Below, one piece after another: positions 32,446 through 39,407 of a stretch of DNA of 57,051 nt. Position numbers and translations under genes: made by a program. Each line of letters opens with the position of its first letter. The stretch's first letter is position 1. Under the pieces are notes generated by a model. The model did no database searches, had not been told where the DNA came from, and saw only the letters and a program-made list of their open reading frames with translations. This stretch comes from CAG-791 sp963650385 (GTDB taxonomy: Bacteria > Bacillota > Clostridia > Lachnospirales > Lachnospiraceae), in NCBI GenBank assembly GCA_963650385.1, contig CAVJLL010000015.1, positions 1 through 57,051 of the forward strand. The letters run 5' to 3'.

Positions 32446-33396
32446 ATGGAACATAAGATATCCAGCCGCAAATATGCGCAGCAGAAGCAGGCAGATAAGG
32501 AAGCCGGACGCAAAAAAGGACAGAAGCCGGCCAAGGACGAGACGCGCGGCAAGGACGCGGCTGCGGCAGGCACGGGAAGCCGCAGAAGGAAGAAGAATGC
32601 AAGCGGCCCAAAGAGCCCGTCCTATCTGAACTATAAGCTGGATGACAACACGTCCATCGGAGAGAACGAGAGCCGCATTGAGGGAAGAAATGCTGTGACC
32701 GAGGCCTTCCGCAGCGGACGGACCGTGGACCGCCTGTACGTTCTGGACGGATGCCAGGACGGCGCGGTGAACACCATCAAGCGGGAAGCGGCCAAGGCTG
32801 GGACCCCGATCAAGTACGTTTCCAGGGAGCGCCTGGACCAGATGTCCGAGACGGGAAGCCACCAGGGCGTAATTGCCGTGCTGGCGGCGTATCACTATTC
32901 GGAGCTGGAGGATATGTTCGCGCTGGCCCAAAAGCGGGAGGAGGATCCGTTCTTTATCCTGCTGGACAACATCGAGGATCCGCATAATCTGGGCGCCATT
33001 CTGCGGACGGCCAACATTGTCGGAGCGCACGGCGTCATCATTCCGAAGGACCGCGCGGTGGGACTTACCGCAACGGTTGCCAAGGCTTCGGCAGGAGCCA
33101 TCAATTACACGCCGGTTGTCAAAGTCACCAATATGGCAGCGACCATCGAGGAACTCAAGGGAAAGGGCATGTGGTTTGTCTGCGCCGATATGGACGGTAC
33201 ACCGATGACCAAGCTCAATCTTGCCGGCTCGATCGGACTTGTGATCGGCAACGAGGGAAGCGGCGTGTCGCGCCTTGTAAAGGAAAAATGCGACATCATT
33301 GCGTCCATTCCGCAAAAAGGGCAGATCAATTCCCTGAATGCTTCGGTGGCGATGGGCGTTCTGTCCTACGAGATTCTGCGGCAGAGGACCATGTAA
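32446..33396 (+). CDS. rlmB: 23S rRNA 2'-O-methyltransferase RlmB (TrmH family)
   Basis: 316 residues. A basic low-complexity N-terminal extension of about 70 residues (KQADKEAGRKKGQKPAKDE) precedes the SpoU substrate-binding domain (IEGRNAVTEAFRSGRTVDRL). The SPOUT knot follows: LLDNIEDPHNLGAILRTANI, VGLTATVAKASAGAINYTPV, IGLVIGNEGSGVSRLVKEKC and INSLNASVAMGVLSYEIL. It methylates G2251 of 23S rRNA (E. coli numbering). GAGAGGT precedes the ATG. Its stop overlaps the sigH start (TAATG). Confidence 0.92.
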   Translation: MEHKISSRKYAQQKQADKEAGRKKGQKPAKDETRGKDAAAAGTGSRRRKKNASGPKSPSYLNYKLDDNTSIGENESRIEGRNAVTEAFRSGRTVDRLYVLDGCQDGAVNTIKREAAKAGTPIKYVSRERLDQMSETGSHQGVIAVLAAYHYSELEDMFALAQKREEDPFFILLDNIEDPHNLGAILRTANIVGAHGVIIPKDRAVGLTATVAKASAGAINYTPVVKVTNMAATIEELKGKGMWFVCADMDGTPMTKLNLAGSIGLVIGNEGSGVSRLVKEKCDIIASIPQKGQINSLNASVAMGVLSYEILRQRTM

Positions 33397-34001
33397 TGGC
33401 AGGCGAGAGCAGGTACGGCGCATTTACAGATGAAGAGCTGATTGCACGCAGTCGCAGCGGAGATTCCGCTGCGACTGATTTTCTGATGGACAAATATAAG
33501 GGACTGGTTCGGAGCAGGGCAAACGGCTGGTTCCTGCCGGGAGGCGGAGACCGCGAGGACCTGATTCAGGAGGGCATGGTCGGGCTGTTCAAGGCACTGC
33601 GGGATTATGAGAGCGGTAAAGGCACATCGTTTGCGACCTTTGCCGGCATGTGCATCAGCAGACAGCTGTATTCCGCCGTGGAGTCCTCCGGGCGGAAAAA
33701 GCATCAGATCCTGAACGATGCGGTCTACGGCGAGGAGCCGCTTTCCGGAATCGCGGCCGACGGTGCGGATCCGGAGCAGCAGTTTATATCAGAGGAAAGC
33801 GGCCGTGAGCTGGAGGAAAATATACGCGCTGCCTTAAGTCCCATGGAGGCGCAGGTGCTGGAGCTGTATCTGGAGGGAATGGACTGCGGTGCCATTGCCG
33901 GGCACCTTTGCCGTGAGCCGAAGGCCGTTGACAATGCACTGCAGCGGGTCAAGGGGAAAGTGAGACGTCTCATAAAAAGCGAAGAGGCTGTGAAAAAATA
34001 G
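33396..34001 (+). CDS. sigH: RNA polymerase sigma factor SigH-like
   Basis: 201 residues from the ATG overlapping the rlmB stop. Region 2 is GDREDLIQEGMVGLFKALRD and FATFAGMCISRQLYSAVESS; region 4 is LSPMEAQVLELYLEGMDCGA, with the helix-turn-helix ending DNALQRVKGKVRRLI. In Bacillus the same order (mrnC, rlmB, yacP, sigH) places the spore/transition-state factor sigma-H here; yacP is missing. Region 2.4 and overall length (about 200-215) suit SigH. Whether this organism sporulates cannot be told from the window. Confidence 0.88.
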   Translation: MAGESRYGAFTDEELIARSRSGDSAATDFLMDKYKGLVRSRANGWFLPGGGDREDLIQEGMVGLFKALRDYESGKGTSFATFAGMCISRQLYSAVESSGRKKHQILNDAVYGEEPLSGIAADGADPEQQFISEESGRELEENIRAALSPMEAQVLELYLEGMDCGAIAGHLCREPKAVDNALQRVKGKVRRLIKSEEAVKK

Positions 34002-34030
34002 TTGACACACAGTGGAGATGGTTGTATTGT
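34002..34030 (+). promoter_or_regulatory. Promoter and possible Rrf2-type operator of the sulfhydrylase gene
   Basis: Perfect TTGACA (34002-34007), 17 bases, TATTGT (34025-34030). Fifteen bases downstream lies CCTACTAAACTAATAGGAAT (34046-34065), an imperfect palindrome whose CTAATAGGAAT half resembles binding sites of Rrf2/CymR-IscR-type cysteine regulators. The site is placed to block elongation or initiation. The regulator assignment is a guess. Confidence 0.6.
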
Positions 34031-34075
34031 ATCCTCAACGCAAGACCTACTAAACTAATAGGAATAGAGGTACAA

Positions 34076-34132
34076 ATGAGCATACGCTTTACAGAACTGA
34101 ATCGGTGGAACTACCGCTTTGGCCGAATGTGA
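34076..34132 (+). CDS. Leader peptide ORF 1 (18 codons)
   Basis: ATG after AGAGGTACAA, within the leader of the sulfhydrylase gene. Reads MSIRFTELNRWNYRFGRM and stops at TGA, which overlaps the next ATG (TGATG). It has no cysteine and its only methionines are at the two ends, so it is not an obvious attenuation peptide for those amino acids. The good ribosome site and coupling to the second short ORF suggest it is translated. Confidence 0.4.
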   Translation: MSIRFTELNRWNYRFGRM

Positions 34133-34227
34133 TGGAGCTGAGAGAAACGCCTGCGGAGCGTGCAGTACGCGGCGGGCGGATATCGGAAGGATTCGCAGAG
34201 AATCGAAGAGAAGAGAGCTTACGATAA
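34132..34227 (+). CDS. Leader ORF 2 (31 codons)
   Basis: Starts in the stop codon of leader ORF 1 and reads MELRETPAERAVRGGRISEG, then FAENRREESLR. It is highly charged and unlike any protein I know. It ends 62 bases before the sulfhydrylase start. Translation coupling (TGATG) could control downstream RNA folding. Confidence 0.3.
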   Translation: MELRETPAERAVRGGRISEGFAENRREESLR

Positions 34228-34289
34228 CTACCATCACAGAGCAACCGGCACCTGCAGGGCAGGGCCGCAGACCAGAGGAGACAAAGACA

Positions 34290-35585
34290 ATGAGCGAACA
34301 TGAATTCAAGTTTGAGACCAAGCAGCTGCACGTAGGACAGGAGCAGGCAGATCCGGCAACGGATTCCCGCGCGGTTCCGATTTACCAGACCACATCCTAT
34401 GTGTTCCACAATGCACAGCATGCGGCAGACCGCTTCGGCCTTCGCGATGCAGGCAACATTTACGGAAGACTGACGAACAGCACGCAGGGCGTCTTTGAGG
34501 AGAGAATCAATGCGCTTGAGGGCGGCGTCGGTGCACTGGCACTGGCTTCCGGAGCAGCGGCAGTCACCTATGCAATTACCGCTCTTGCACATGCGGGACA
34601 GAACGTAGTAGCACAGACGACGATCTACGGCGGCTCCTACAACCTTCTGAAGCACACGCTTCCGAACTACGGCGTAACGGCCAAGTTCGTCAACACCAGA
34701 AACCTCGAGGAGGTTGAGGCTGCCATTGATGAGAACACACGTGCCGTATACATCGAGACACTCACGAACCCGAATGCAGACATTCCGGACATCGAGGCCA
34801 TCGCAGACATCGCGCACAGACATGGACTTCCGCTGGTGATCGACAACACCTTCGGAACACCGTATCTGATCCGTCCGATTGAGTACGGTGCAGATATCGT
34901 CATTCATTCCGCCACCAAGTTCATTGGCGGTCACGGCACAACGCTCGGCGGCATTATCGTAGACGGCGGAACCTTTGACTGGTCCTCCAGCAAGCTCTTC
35001 CCGCAGTTCACCGAGCCCAACGAGTCCTACCACGGAATCTCCTTCGTGCAGGCAGCCGGCAAGGCAGCATTTGTAACCTACGTTCGTGCCATCATCCTTC
35101 GCGATGAGGGTGCTGCGATTTCTCCGTTCAATGCGTTCCTGCTCCTGCAGGGAACTGAGACACTGTCTCTTCGCCTTGAGCGCCACTGGGAGAACACGAA
35201 GAAGGTGCTGGAGTACCTTGTGAAGAGCCCGTATGTGAAGGCTGTCAACCATCCTGCACTGGAGGGACATCCGGATCACGCTCTGTTTGAGAAGTACTTC
35301 CCGAACGGCGGCGGCTCCATCTTTACGTTCGATATCAACGGCGGACAGAAGGAAGCCTTTGCTTTCATTGATCACCTGCAGATCTTCTCGCTGCTGGCAA
35401 ACGTAGCAGATGTGAAGTCTCTGGTTGTTCACCCGCTGACGACAACGCATGCAGAGCTTTCGGCAGAGGAGGCAGCAGAGCAGAACATCCTGCCGTCCAC
35501 CATCCGTCTCTCCATCGGAACTGAGAACATCGACGACATTCTCTGGGATCTGGATCAGGCTCTGAAGGCAGCATTCGAGCAGTGA
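34290..35585 (+). CDS. O-acetylhomoserine sulfhydrylase
   Basis: 431 residues from ATG 34290 (CAGAGGAGACAA upstream). A Cys/Met-metabolism PLP enzyme, class MetY: the N-terminus has TKQLHVGQEQADPATDSRAV and PIYQTTSYVF. Tyr/Arg phosphate contacts are in GNIYGRLTNSTQ, the aspartate in VIDNTFGTPYLI, and the PLP lysine in VIHSATKFIGGHGT (about residue 210). It makes homocysteine (and methionine) from O-acetylhomoserine and sulfide. The insert of about 50 residues after the Lys, typical of MetY versus MetB, is present. It is monocistronic with its own promoter and terminator. Confidence 0.94.
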   Translation: MSEHEFKFETKQLHVGQEQADPATDSRAVPIYQTTSYVFHNAQHAADRFGLRDAGNIYGRLTNSTQGVFEERINALEGGVGALALASGAAAVTYAITALAHAGQNVVAQTTIYGGSYNLLKHTLPNYGVTAKFVNTRNLEEVEAAIDENTRAVYIETLTNPNADIPDIEAIADIAHRHGLPLVIDNTFGTPYLIRPIEYGADIVIHSATKFIGGHGTTLGGIIVDGGTFDWSSSKLFPQFTEPNESYHGISFVQAAGKAAFVTYVRAIILRDEGAAISPFNAFLLLQGTETLSLRLERHWENTKKVLEYLVKSPYVKAVNHPALEGHPDHALFEKYFPNGGGSIFTFDINGGQKEAFAFIDHLQIFSLLANVADVKSLVVHPLTTTHAELSAEEAAEQNILPSTIRLSIGTENIDDILWDLDQALKAAFEQ

Positions 35586-35629
35586 TGGTTATCACCATTT
35601 CATCCTTCTAAAATCATACGACAACGACA

Positions 35630-35670
35630 AAGAACAGGCAGCACCCCGATTTGGGGCGCTGCCTGTTCTT
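35630..35670. terminator. Bidirectional terminator between the sulfhydrylase gene and ohyA
   Basis: AAGAACAGGCAGC, then CCCC-GATTT-GGGG, then GCTGCCTGTTCTT: a nearly perfect hairpin of 17 pairs with A and T tracts at both sides, between convergent genes. Confidence 0.85.
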
Positions 35671-35675
35671 AAGTT

Positions 35676-35745
35676 TAGCACCTGCCATATTTCAACGTGA
35701 ATTGACTGCTTGCAGGCATATTCACGATTGAAATTGGCGGCTAGA
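35676..35745. repeat. Group A repeat with complete hairpin (minus orientation)
   Basis: GCACCTGCCATATTTCAACG is paired with ATTCACGATTGAAATTGGCG across the loop GACTGCTTGCAGGCAT. It has the same architecture as 38048-38105 and 40750-40806. At the variable fifth position it has an A-T pair, as at 40750. Confidence 0.75.
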
Positions 35746-35754
35746 TAGGTGCGT

Positions 35755-37737
35755 TTATTTGCGCTTGTGAAGGGCACCGGAGACGGCTCCGATGACACCG
35801 ATGGCAGCTGCGCCTGCTGCCAGGACAACCTTGTTGTCGGAGACAAGCTGCTTCGCCTCTTCCGCGTTCTTCGGAAGCTTTTCCTTTGCTGCTGCAAGGT
35901 TCTCCTGCACCTTTTTAGAGCCATCGGAGAGTACCTCGGAAACGGACTTTTTCACCGGCTCCTCTACAACGTGATAACGCTTTAAGAGCTTTTCGATCTC
36001 GGTTCCGCGGATCTTATGCATGGCAGCCTTGATGGCAGCATCCACGGCAGGTCCCATGGATCCGTCGTTGAGCGGGCGGCCGTCGCGAAGAGCCACGGTG
36101 GCGTGAAGAAGATCACGCACATCGTAGGTGCTGCCCCATACCTCCGGAACACCGCGGTCGATGTCGAGCAGCGTGTATACTGCCTCCATACCGGTGCGGA
36201 TGGAATATTCCGTGGTGAAAATGGTGTCGCGGGGTGTCTCTGCGAACTGACCCAGGAATGCAAAGTTTACAGCACCCTCCGGAACGACATCCGGGCGGTC
36301 ACCGGCCTCACGCGGCATGAAGAAGGCCGTGATGTAGGGCATCATAACAGGAACGGTATTGCAGCTTTCCTCTGCCAGCGTCTCGATTTCCTCAGTCGGG
36401 ACGCCGAGATGGTACAGCCATTCCTCGCAGATTTCCTTGCCGGTGCAGTCGCGCATGGGCTTTTTGATGAAATCGCCCGGACGGTCGGAGAACAGAGCAT
36501 ATACCCAGACAAGGCACTGATCCTTGGGCTGCGAGCGGAACTGCGGCTGGCGGTTGATGGTCCAGGATAACAGCCAGGAAGAGTCCTGTGCAGTGACGAT
36601 TCCACCGGTAACAACACCGCCGCTGAAGGGATCGCGGTGGCAGATGTTCTTAATATAAGGAATGACCTTATCGTCCAGTGTTGTAACGGTGGCGCTCATC
36701 CAGTTGGTCTGCTCCGGATCGTAGTCGAACTTCTCCGGGTGGCCGAAGGACGGATCCTGCAGGGCAATTCTGTGCCACATATCCCAGCCGCCGCCTTCGT
36801 GAAGGTCCGGATCAAACGGCGCAGGAGAGTTCTGGCTGCCGATGGAAGCGTTTTCGACGCAGCCGCCGTTGGTGATGAAGACCAGGTCATTTTCCGTGAG
36901 CGGAATGGTTTCCTTCTGGCCGCTGCGGATGACATCGATGCCGATCGCGGTCTTTTTATCCGACTGAATGTCGAAGCGGACGTTTTCAACCTTTACGCCG
37001 TACTCGAAGCTGACGCCGAAGCTCTTCAGATATTCAATCATCGGGAGTATCATGGACTCGTACTGATTGTATTTCGTAAAGCGAAGAGCGGTGAAGTCCG
37101 GAAGTCCGCCGATGTGGTGGATGTATCTTTGCAGATAGCGCTTCATCTCCAGTGCGGAGTGCCAGTTCTCGAATGCGAACATGGTGCGCCAGTACATCCA
37201 GAAGTGGCTGCTGAATACCTCCTCATCGAAGACCTCGTTGATGCGCTTGTTGTAGAGATCCTCATCCGGAGTCAGGTACAGCTTCATGATTTCTGCGGTG
37301 CCCTTGTCAGAGAGGCCGAATTTCTTATCCGTGTGTGCGTCCTCGCCACGGTTCTGTGTGGCGCGGCAGAGGGAGAAGTTCGGATCCTTTTTGTTCAGCC
37401 AGTAGTACTCGTCGAGAACGCTTACGCCGGGAGTTTCAATGGAAGGAATGGAGTGGAACAGATCCCACATGCATTCGAAGTGGTTGTCCATTTCACGGCC
37501 GCCGCGCATGACGTAGCCGACGTTGTTGAAATACATGCCGTCGCAGGCACCGCCGGGAACGGCGTCCTTCTCGAGGACGTGCACATTCTCGCCCTTCATC
37601 TGTCCGTCGCGGACGAGATAGCAGGCTGCGGAAAGTGCTGCCAGTCCGGATCCTACGATGTAGGCCGACTTATGATCGACGCCTTCCGGCTTCAGAGGGC
37701 GAACAAATGCTTCGTAATTGCCGCTGGAATAATACAT
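35755..37737 (-). CDS. ohyA: Oleate hydratase (MCRA family flavoprotein)
   Basis: 660 residues. The N-terminus (MYYSSGNYEAFVRPLKPEGV) leads into the FAD Rossmann motif AYIVGSGLAALSAACYLVRD. Next comes GYVMRGGREMDNHFECMWDL, containing the glutamate region of the active site, and YQYESMILPMIEYLKSFGV-like substrate-domain helices. It hydrates the cis-9 double bond of oleate and linoleate, yielding 10-hydroxy acids, a detoxification reaction at the membrane. The catalytic body ends near residue 590. About 70 more residues follow: a lysine-rich amphipathic helix, then VVLAAGAAAIGVIGAVSG and KRK, i.e. a probable membrane tail. GGAGGT precedes the start. The promoter contains a palindromic operator (37859-37871). 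Confidence 0.93.
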   Translation of the reverse strand: MYYSSGNYEAFVRPLKPEGVDHKSAYIVGSGLAALSAACYLVRDGQMKGENVHVLEKDAVPGGACDGMYFNNVGYVMRGGREMDNHFECMWDLFHSIPSIETPGVSVLDEYYWLNKKDPNFSLCRATQNRGEDAHTDKKFGLSDKGTAEIMKLYLTPDEDLYNKRINEVFDEEVFSSHFWMYWRTMFAFENWHSALEMKRYLQRYIHHIGGLPDFTALRFTKYNQYESMILPMIEYLKSFGVSFEYGVKVENVRFDIQSDKKTAIGIDVIRSGQKETIPLTENDLVFITNGGCVENASIGSQNSPAPFDPDLHEGGGWDMWHRIALQDPSFGHPEKFDYDPEQTNWMSATVTTLDDKVIPYIKNICHRDPFSGGVVTGGIVTAQDSSWLLSWTINRQPQFRSQPKDQCLVWVYALFSDRPGDFIKKPMRDCTGKEICEEWLYHLGVPTEEIETLAEESCNTVPVMMPYITAFFMPREAGDRPDVVPEGAVNFAFLGQFAETPRDTIFTTEYSIRTGMEAVYTLLDIDRGVPEVWGSTYDVRDLLHATVALRDGRPLNDGSMGPAVDAAIKAAMHKIRGTEIEKLLKRYHVVEEPVKKSVSEVLSDGSKKVQENLAAAKEKLPKNAEEAKQLVSDNKVVLAAGAAAIGVIGAVSGALHKRK

Positions 37738-37845
37738 ACGTGATTACCTCCATGGGTTGTGATGAATGTATAAAAGTGATTACAATGATGTCCTGGATGC
37801 AAAGGCAGATGGCGGTTGCATTCCGTACGGTGTTGCTATGAGGGC

Positions 37846-37874
37846 AGTATACAAAATATGACCGTTGGTCACAA
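37846..37874 (-). promoter_or_regulatory. ohyA promoter with palindromic operator
   Basis: On the minus strand TTGTGA (37869-37874), 17 bases, TATACT (37846-37851). The perfect palindrome TGACC-AAC-GGTCA (37859-37871) sits inside the spacer, overlapping the -35, as in operators of TetR-type repressors. The leader to the ATG is about 100 bases and contains ATGCAA/TTGCAT arms (37799-37821). Confidence 0.6.
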
Positions 37875-37906
37875 ATGTTTTTTTATAAAGAAAATATAAA
37901 GAGGAT

Positions 37907-37963
37907 GCCGAGAACTCCACGCCGCACTTTTCCTTTGGAAAACTGCGGCGTGGAGTTCTCGGC
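37907..37963. repeat. Perfect 20-base-pair hairpin between ohyA and pta
   Basis: GCCGAGAACTCCACGCCGCA (37907-37926) and its exact reverse complement (37944-37963) enclose C-TTTTCC-TTT-GGAAAA-C, which also pairs. This makes 26 pairs with one mismatch. There is no flanking T run. It lies upstream of both divergent genes, so it is not a terminator of either. Confidence 0.7.
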
Positions 37964-37967
37964 TTAT

Positions 37968-38136
37968 AGCCTTGCCAGAGCGCGTCCGCCAGGCGCCCCA
38001 GCTCATTTCGAGCTGGGGCCGGTCAAAGGTGCTTCGCACTTTGCCCGCCTGCCGATTTCAATCGTGAATTCGTCTGCAAGCAGCCGATTCACGTTGAAAT
38101 GCGGCAGCTGCCTGGCAGCTGCGCTCTGGCAAGGCT
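37968..38136. repeat. Large cloverleaf-like group A element
   Basis: A 16-base perfect terminal inverted repeat, AGCCTTGCCAGAGCGC (37968-37983) / (38121-38136), encloses three hairpins. The first is GCCCCAGCTC/GAGCTGGGGC (37995-38019). The second is AAAGGTGC-TTC-GCAC (38025-38039). The third is the group A core, TGCCGATTTCAATCGTGAAT with its partner (38050-38105). The second and third hairpins are shared with 40663-40830, with compensatory changes. Confidence 0.75.
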
Positions 38137-38185
38137 GCATGCCTCTGAATATTTCAAATTGTTAAAAAAGTGTCACAATTTGTCC

Positions 38186-38214
38186 TTGCAGGCGTATTTT
38201 ATGGAGGATATAAT
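38186..38214 (+). promoter_or_regulatory. pta promoter and tandem leader repeats
   Basis: TTGCAG (38186-38191), 17 bases, TATAAT (38209-38214). The leader of about 140 bases contains two imperfect direct repeats of about 24 bases, AGGTGAAATTTAACAGATTT (from 38246) and AGGTAAAATCTTACAGTTTT (from 38278), 32 bases apart. Confidence 0.65.
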
Positions 38215-38359
38215 GGAAGCGCTTACAGCGGTTTTACTTTGGTATAGGTGAAATTTAACAGATTTTTTCTATAGTTCAGGTAAAATCTTACAGTTTTTCT
38301 GGTTTTCTAGATCAGAGTAGTAATGAAGACAATCAATAACAGGTAGGAGGATTAGGGAG

Positions 38360-39367
38360 ATGTCATTCATTGATGGAATCAAGGAACGTGCGAAGAGCGA
38401 TGTGAAGACGATTGTTCTGCCGGAGTCGGAGGACGAGCGTACAATCCGTGCTGCAGCGGAGATTCTGAGCCAGGGCATTGCCAAGCTCATTCTGCTGGGC
38501 AATCCGGAGAAGATTTATGCGGATGCCAAGAAATTCGGCGTTCATGTAAATGATGCAGTCATCGTGGATCCGCAGAACTGCGGCGAGAAGCTGGAGGAGT
38601 ACACCAACCTTCTCTATGAGCTGCGCAAGAACAAGGGCATGACCCCGGAGAAGGCGAAGGAGACGCTCCTTTCCGACTACACGACCTTCGGTGTTGTCAT
38701 GGTTAAGAACAACGAGGCAGACGGCCTGGTTTCCGGAGCCTGCCATTCCACTGCGAACACGCTTCGCCCTGCGCTGCAGATCCTTCGCACGGCTCCGGAT
38801 GCCAAGGAGGTTTCCGGCTTCTTCATCATGGATGTTCCGAACTGCGAGTACGGGCATCACGGCACCTTTATCTTTGCAGACGCCGGCCTGAACCAGGATC
38901 CCAATCCGGAGCAGCTGGCAGACATCGCCCATGCTTCCCACAAGAGCTATCTGCAGCTGGTTGCAGATGACCCGAAGGTTGCCTTCATTTCCCATTCCTC
39001 CAAGGGCTCGGCCAAGCACCCGCTGGTAGACAAGGTCGTTGAGGCGGTCAACATTGCCAAGGCATCCTACCCGGATATGACCTGCGACGGCGAGCTGCAG
39101 GTGGACGCAGCCATCGTTCCTTCCGTTGCAGCCTCCAAGGCACCCGGCAGCGAGGTGGCAGGTCACGCCAACATTCTTGTTTTCCCGAATCTGGACTGCG
39201 GCAACAACGCATACAAGCTGGTACAGCGTCTGGCAAAGGCGGATGCATACGGCCCGATGCTGCAGGGAATTGCCAAGCCGGTAAACGACCTCTCCAGAGG
39301 GTGCTTCTGGCAGGATATCGTCGGCGTTGTAGCTCTGACCGCTGTTCAGGCGCAGGCACAGGCATAA
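38360..39367 (+). CDS. pta: Phosphate acetyltransferase
   Basis: 335 residues, the short (catalytic-domain-only) form typical of Firmicutes. It opens MSFIDGIKERAKSDVKTIVL and PESEDERTIRAAAEIL, with ADGLVSGACHSTANTLRPAL near residue 120. The C-terminal PTA_PTB signature is NILVFPNLDCGNNAYKLVQR and PVNDLSRGC. It interconverts acetyl-CoA and acetyl phosphate. It is followed after 40 bases by ackA, giving the ATP-yielding acetate pathway of fermenters. TAGGAGGATTAGGGAG provides the ribosome site. Confidence 0.96.
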   Translation: MSFIDGIKERAKSDVKTIVLPESEDERTIRAAAEILSQGIAKLILLGNPEKIYADAKKFGVHVNDAVIVDPQNCGEKLEEYTNLLYELRKNKGMTPEKAKETLLSDYTTFGVVMVKNNEADGLVSGACHSTANTLRPALQILRTAPDAKEVSGFFIMDVPNCEYGHHGTFIFADAGLNQDPNPEQLADIAHASHKSYLQLVADDPKVAFISHSSKGSAKHPLVDKVVEAVNIAKASYPDMTCDGELQVDAAIVPSVAASKAPGSEVAGHANILVFPNLDCGNNAYKLVQRLAKADAYGPMLQGIAKPVNDLSRGCFWQDIVGVVALTAVQAQAQA

Positions 39368-39407
39368 ACCGGTACGAGAAAAGGTTGACCAAGGGAGGGT
39401 CATTGGA

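Noticed and set aside
34031..34289. T-box or SAM riboswitch upstream of the sulfhydrylase
   Set aside because: No GGUGG-type T-box core, specifier hairpin or S-box motif is visible, and there is no terminator before the gene.
34002..34289. An N-terminal extension of the sulfhydrylase from an in-frame ATG at 34119
   Set aside because: The family N-terminus starts at MSEHEFKFETKQLHVGQ. ATG 34290 has a good GAGGAG site, whereas 34119 lies inside leader ORF 1 and has none.
35595..35924. A minus-strand open frame reading through the repeat at 35676 into the ohyA 3' end
   Set aside because: It is out of frame with ohyA and composed of repeat and terminator sequence.
37744..38359. The multi-hairpin region as a CRISPR array or riboswitch
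   Set aside because: Repeats are not regularly spaced and are inverted instead of direct. The element also occurs downstream of and between unrelated genes.
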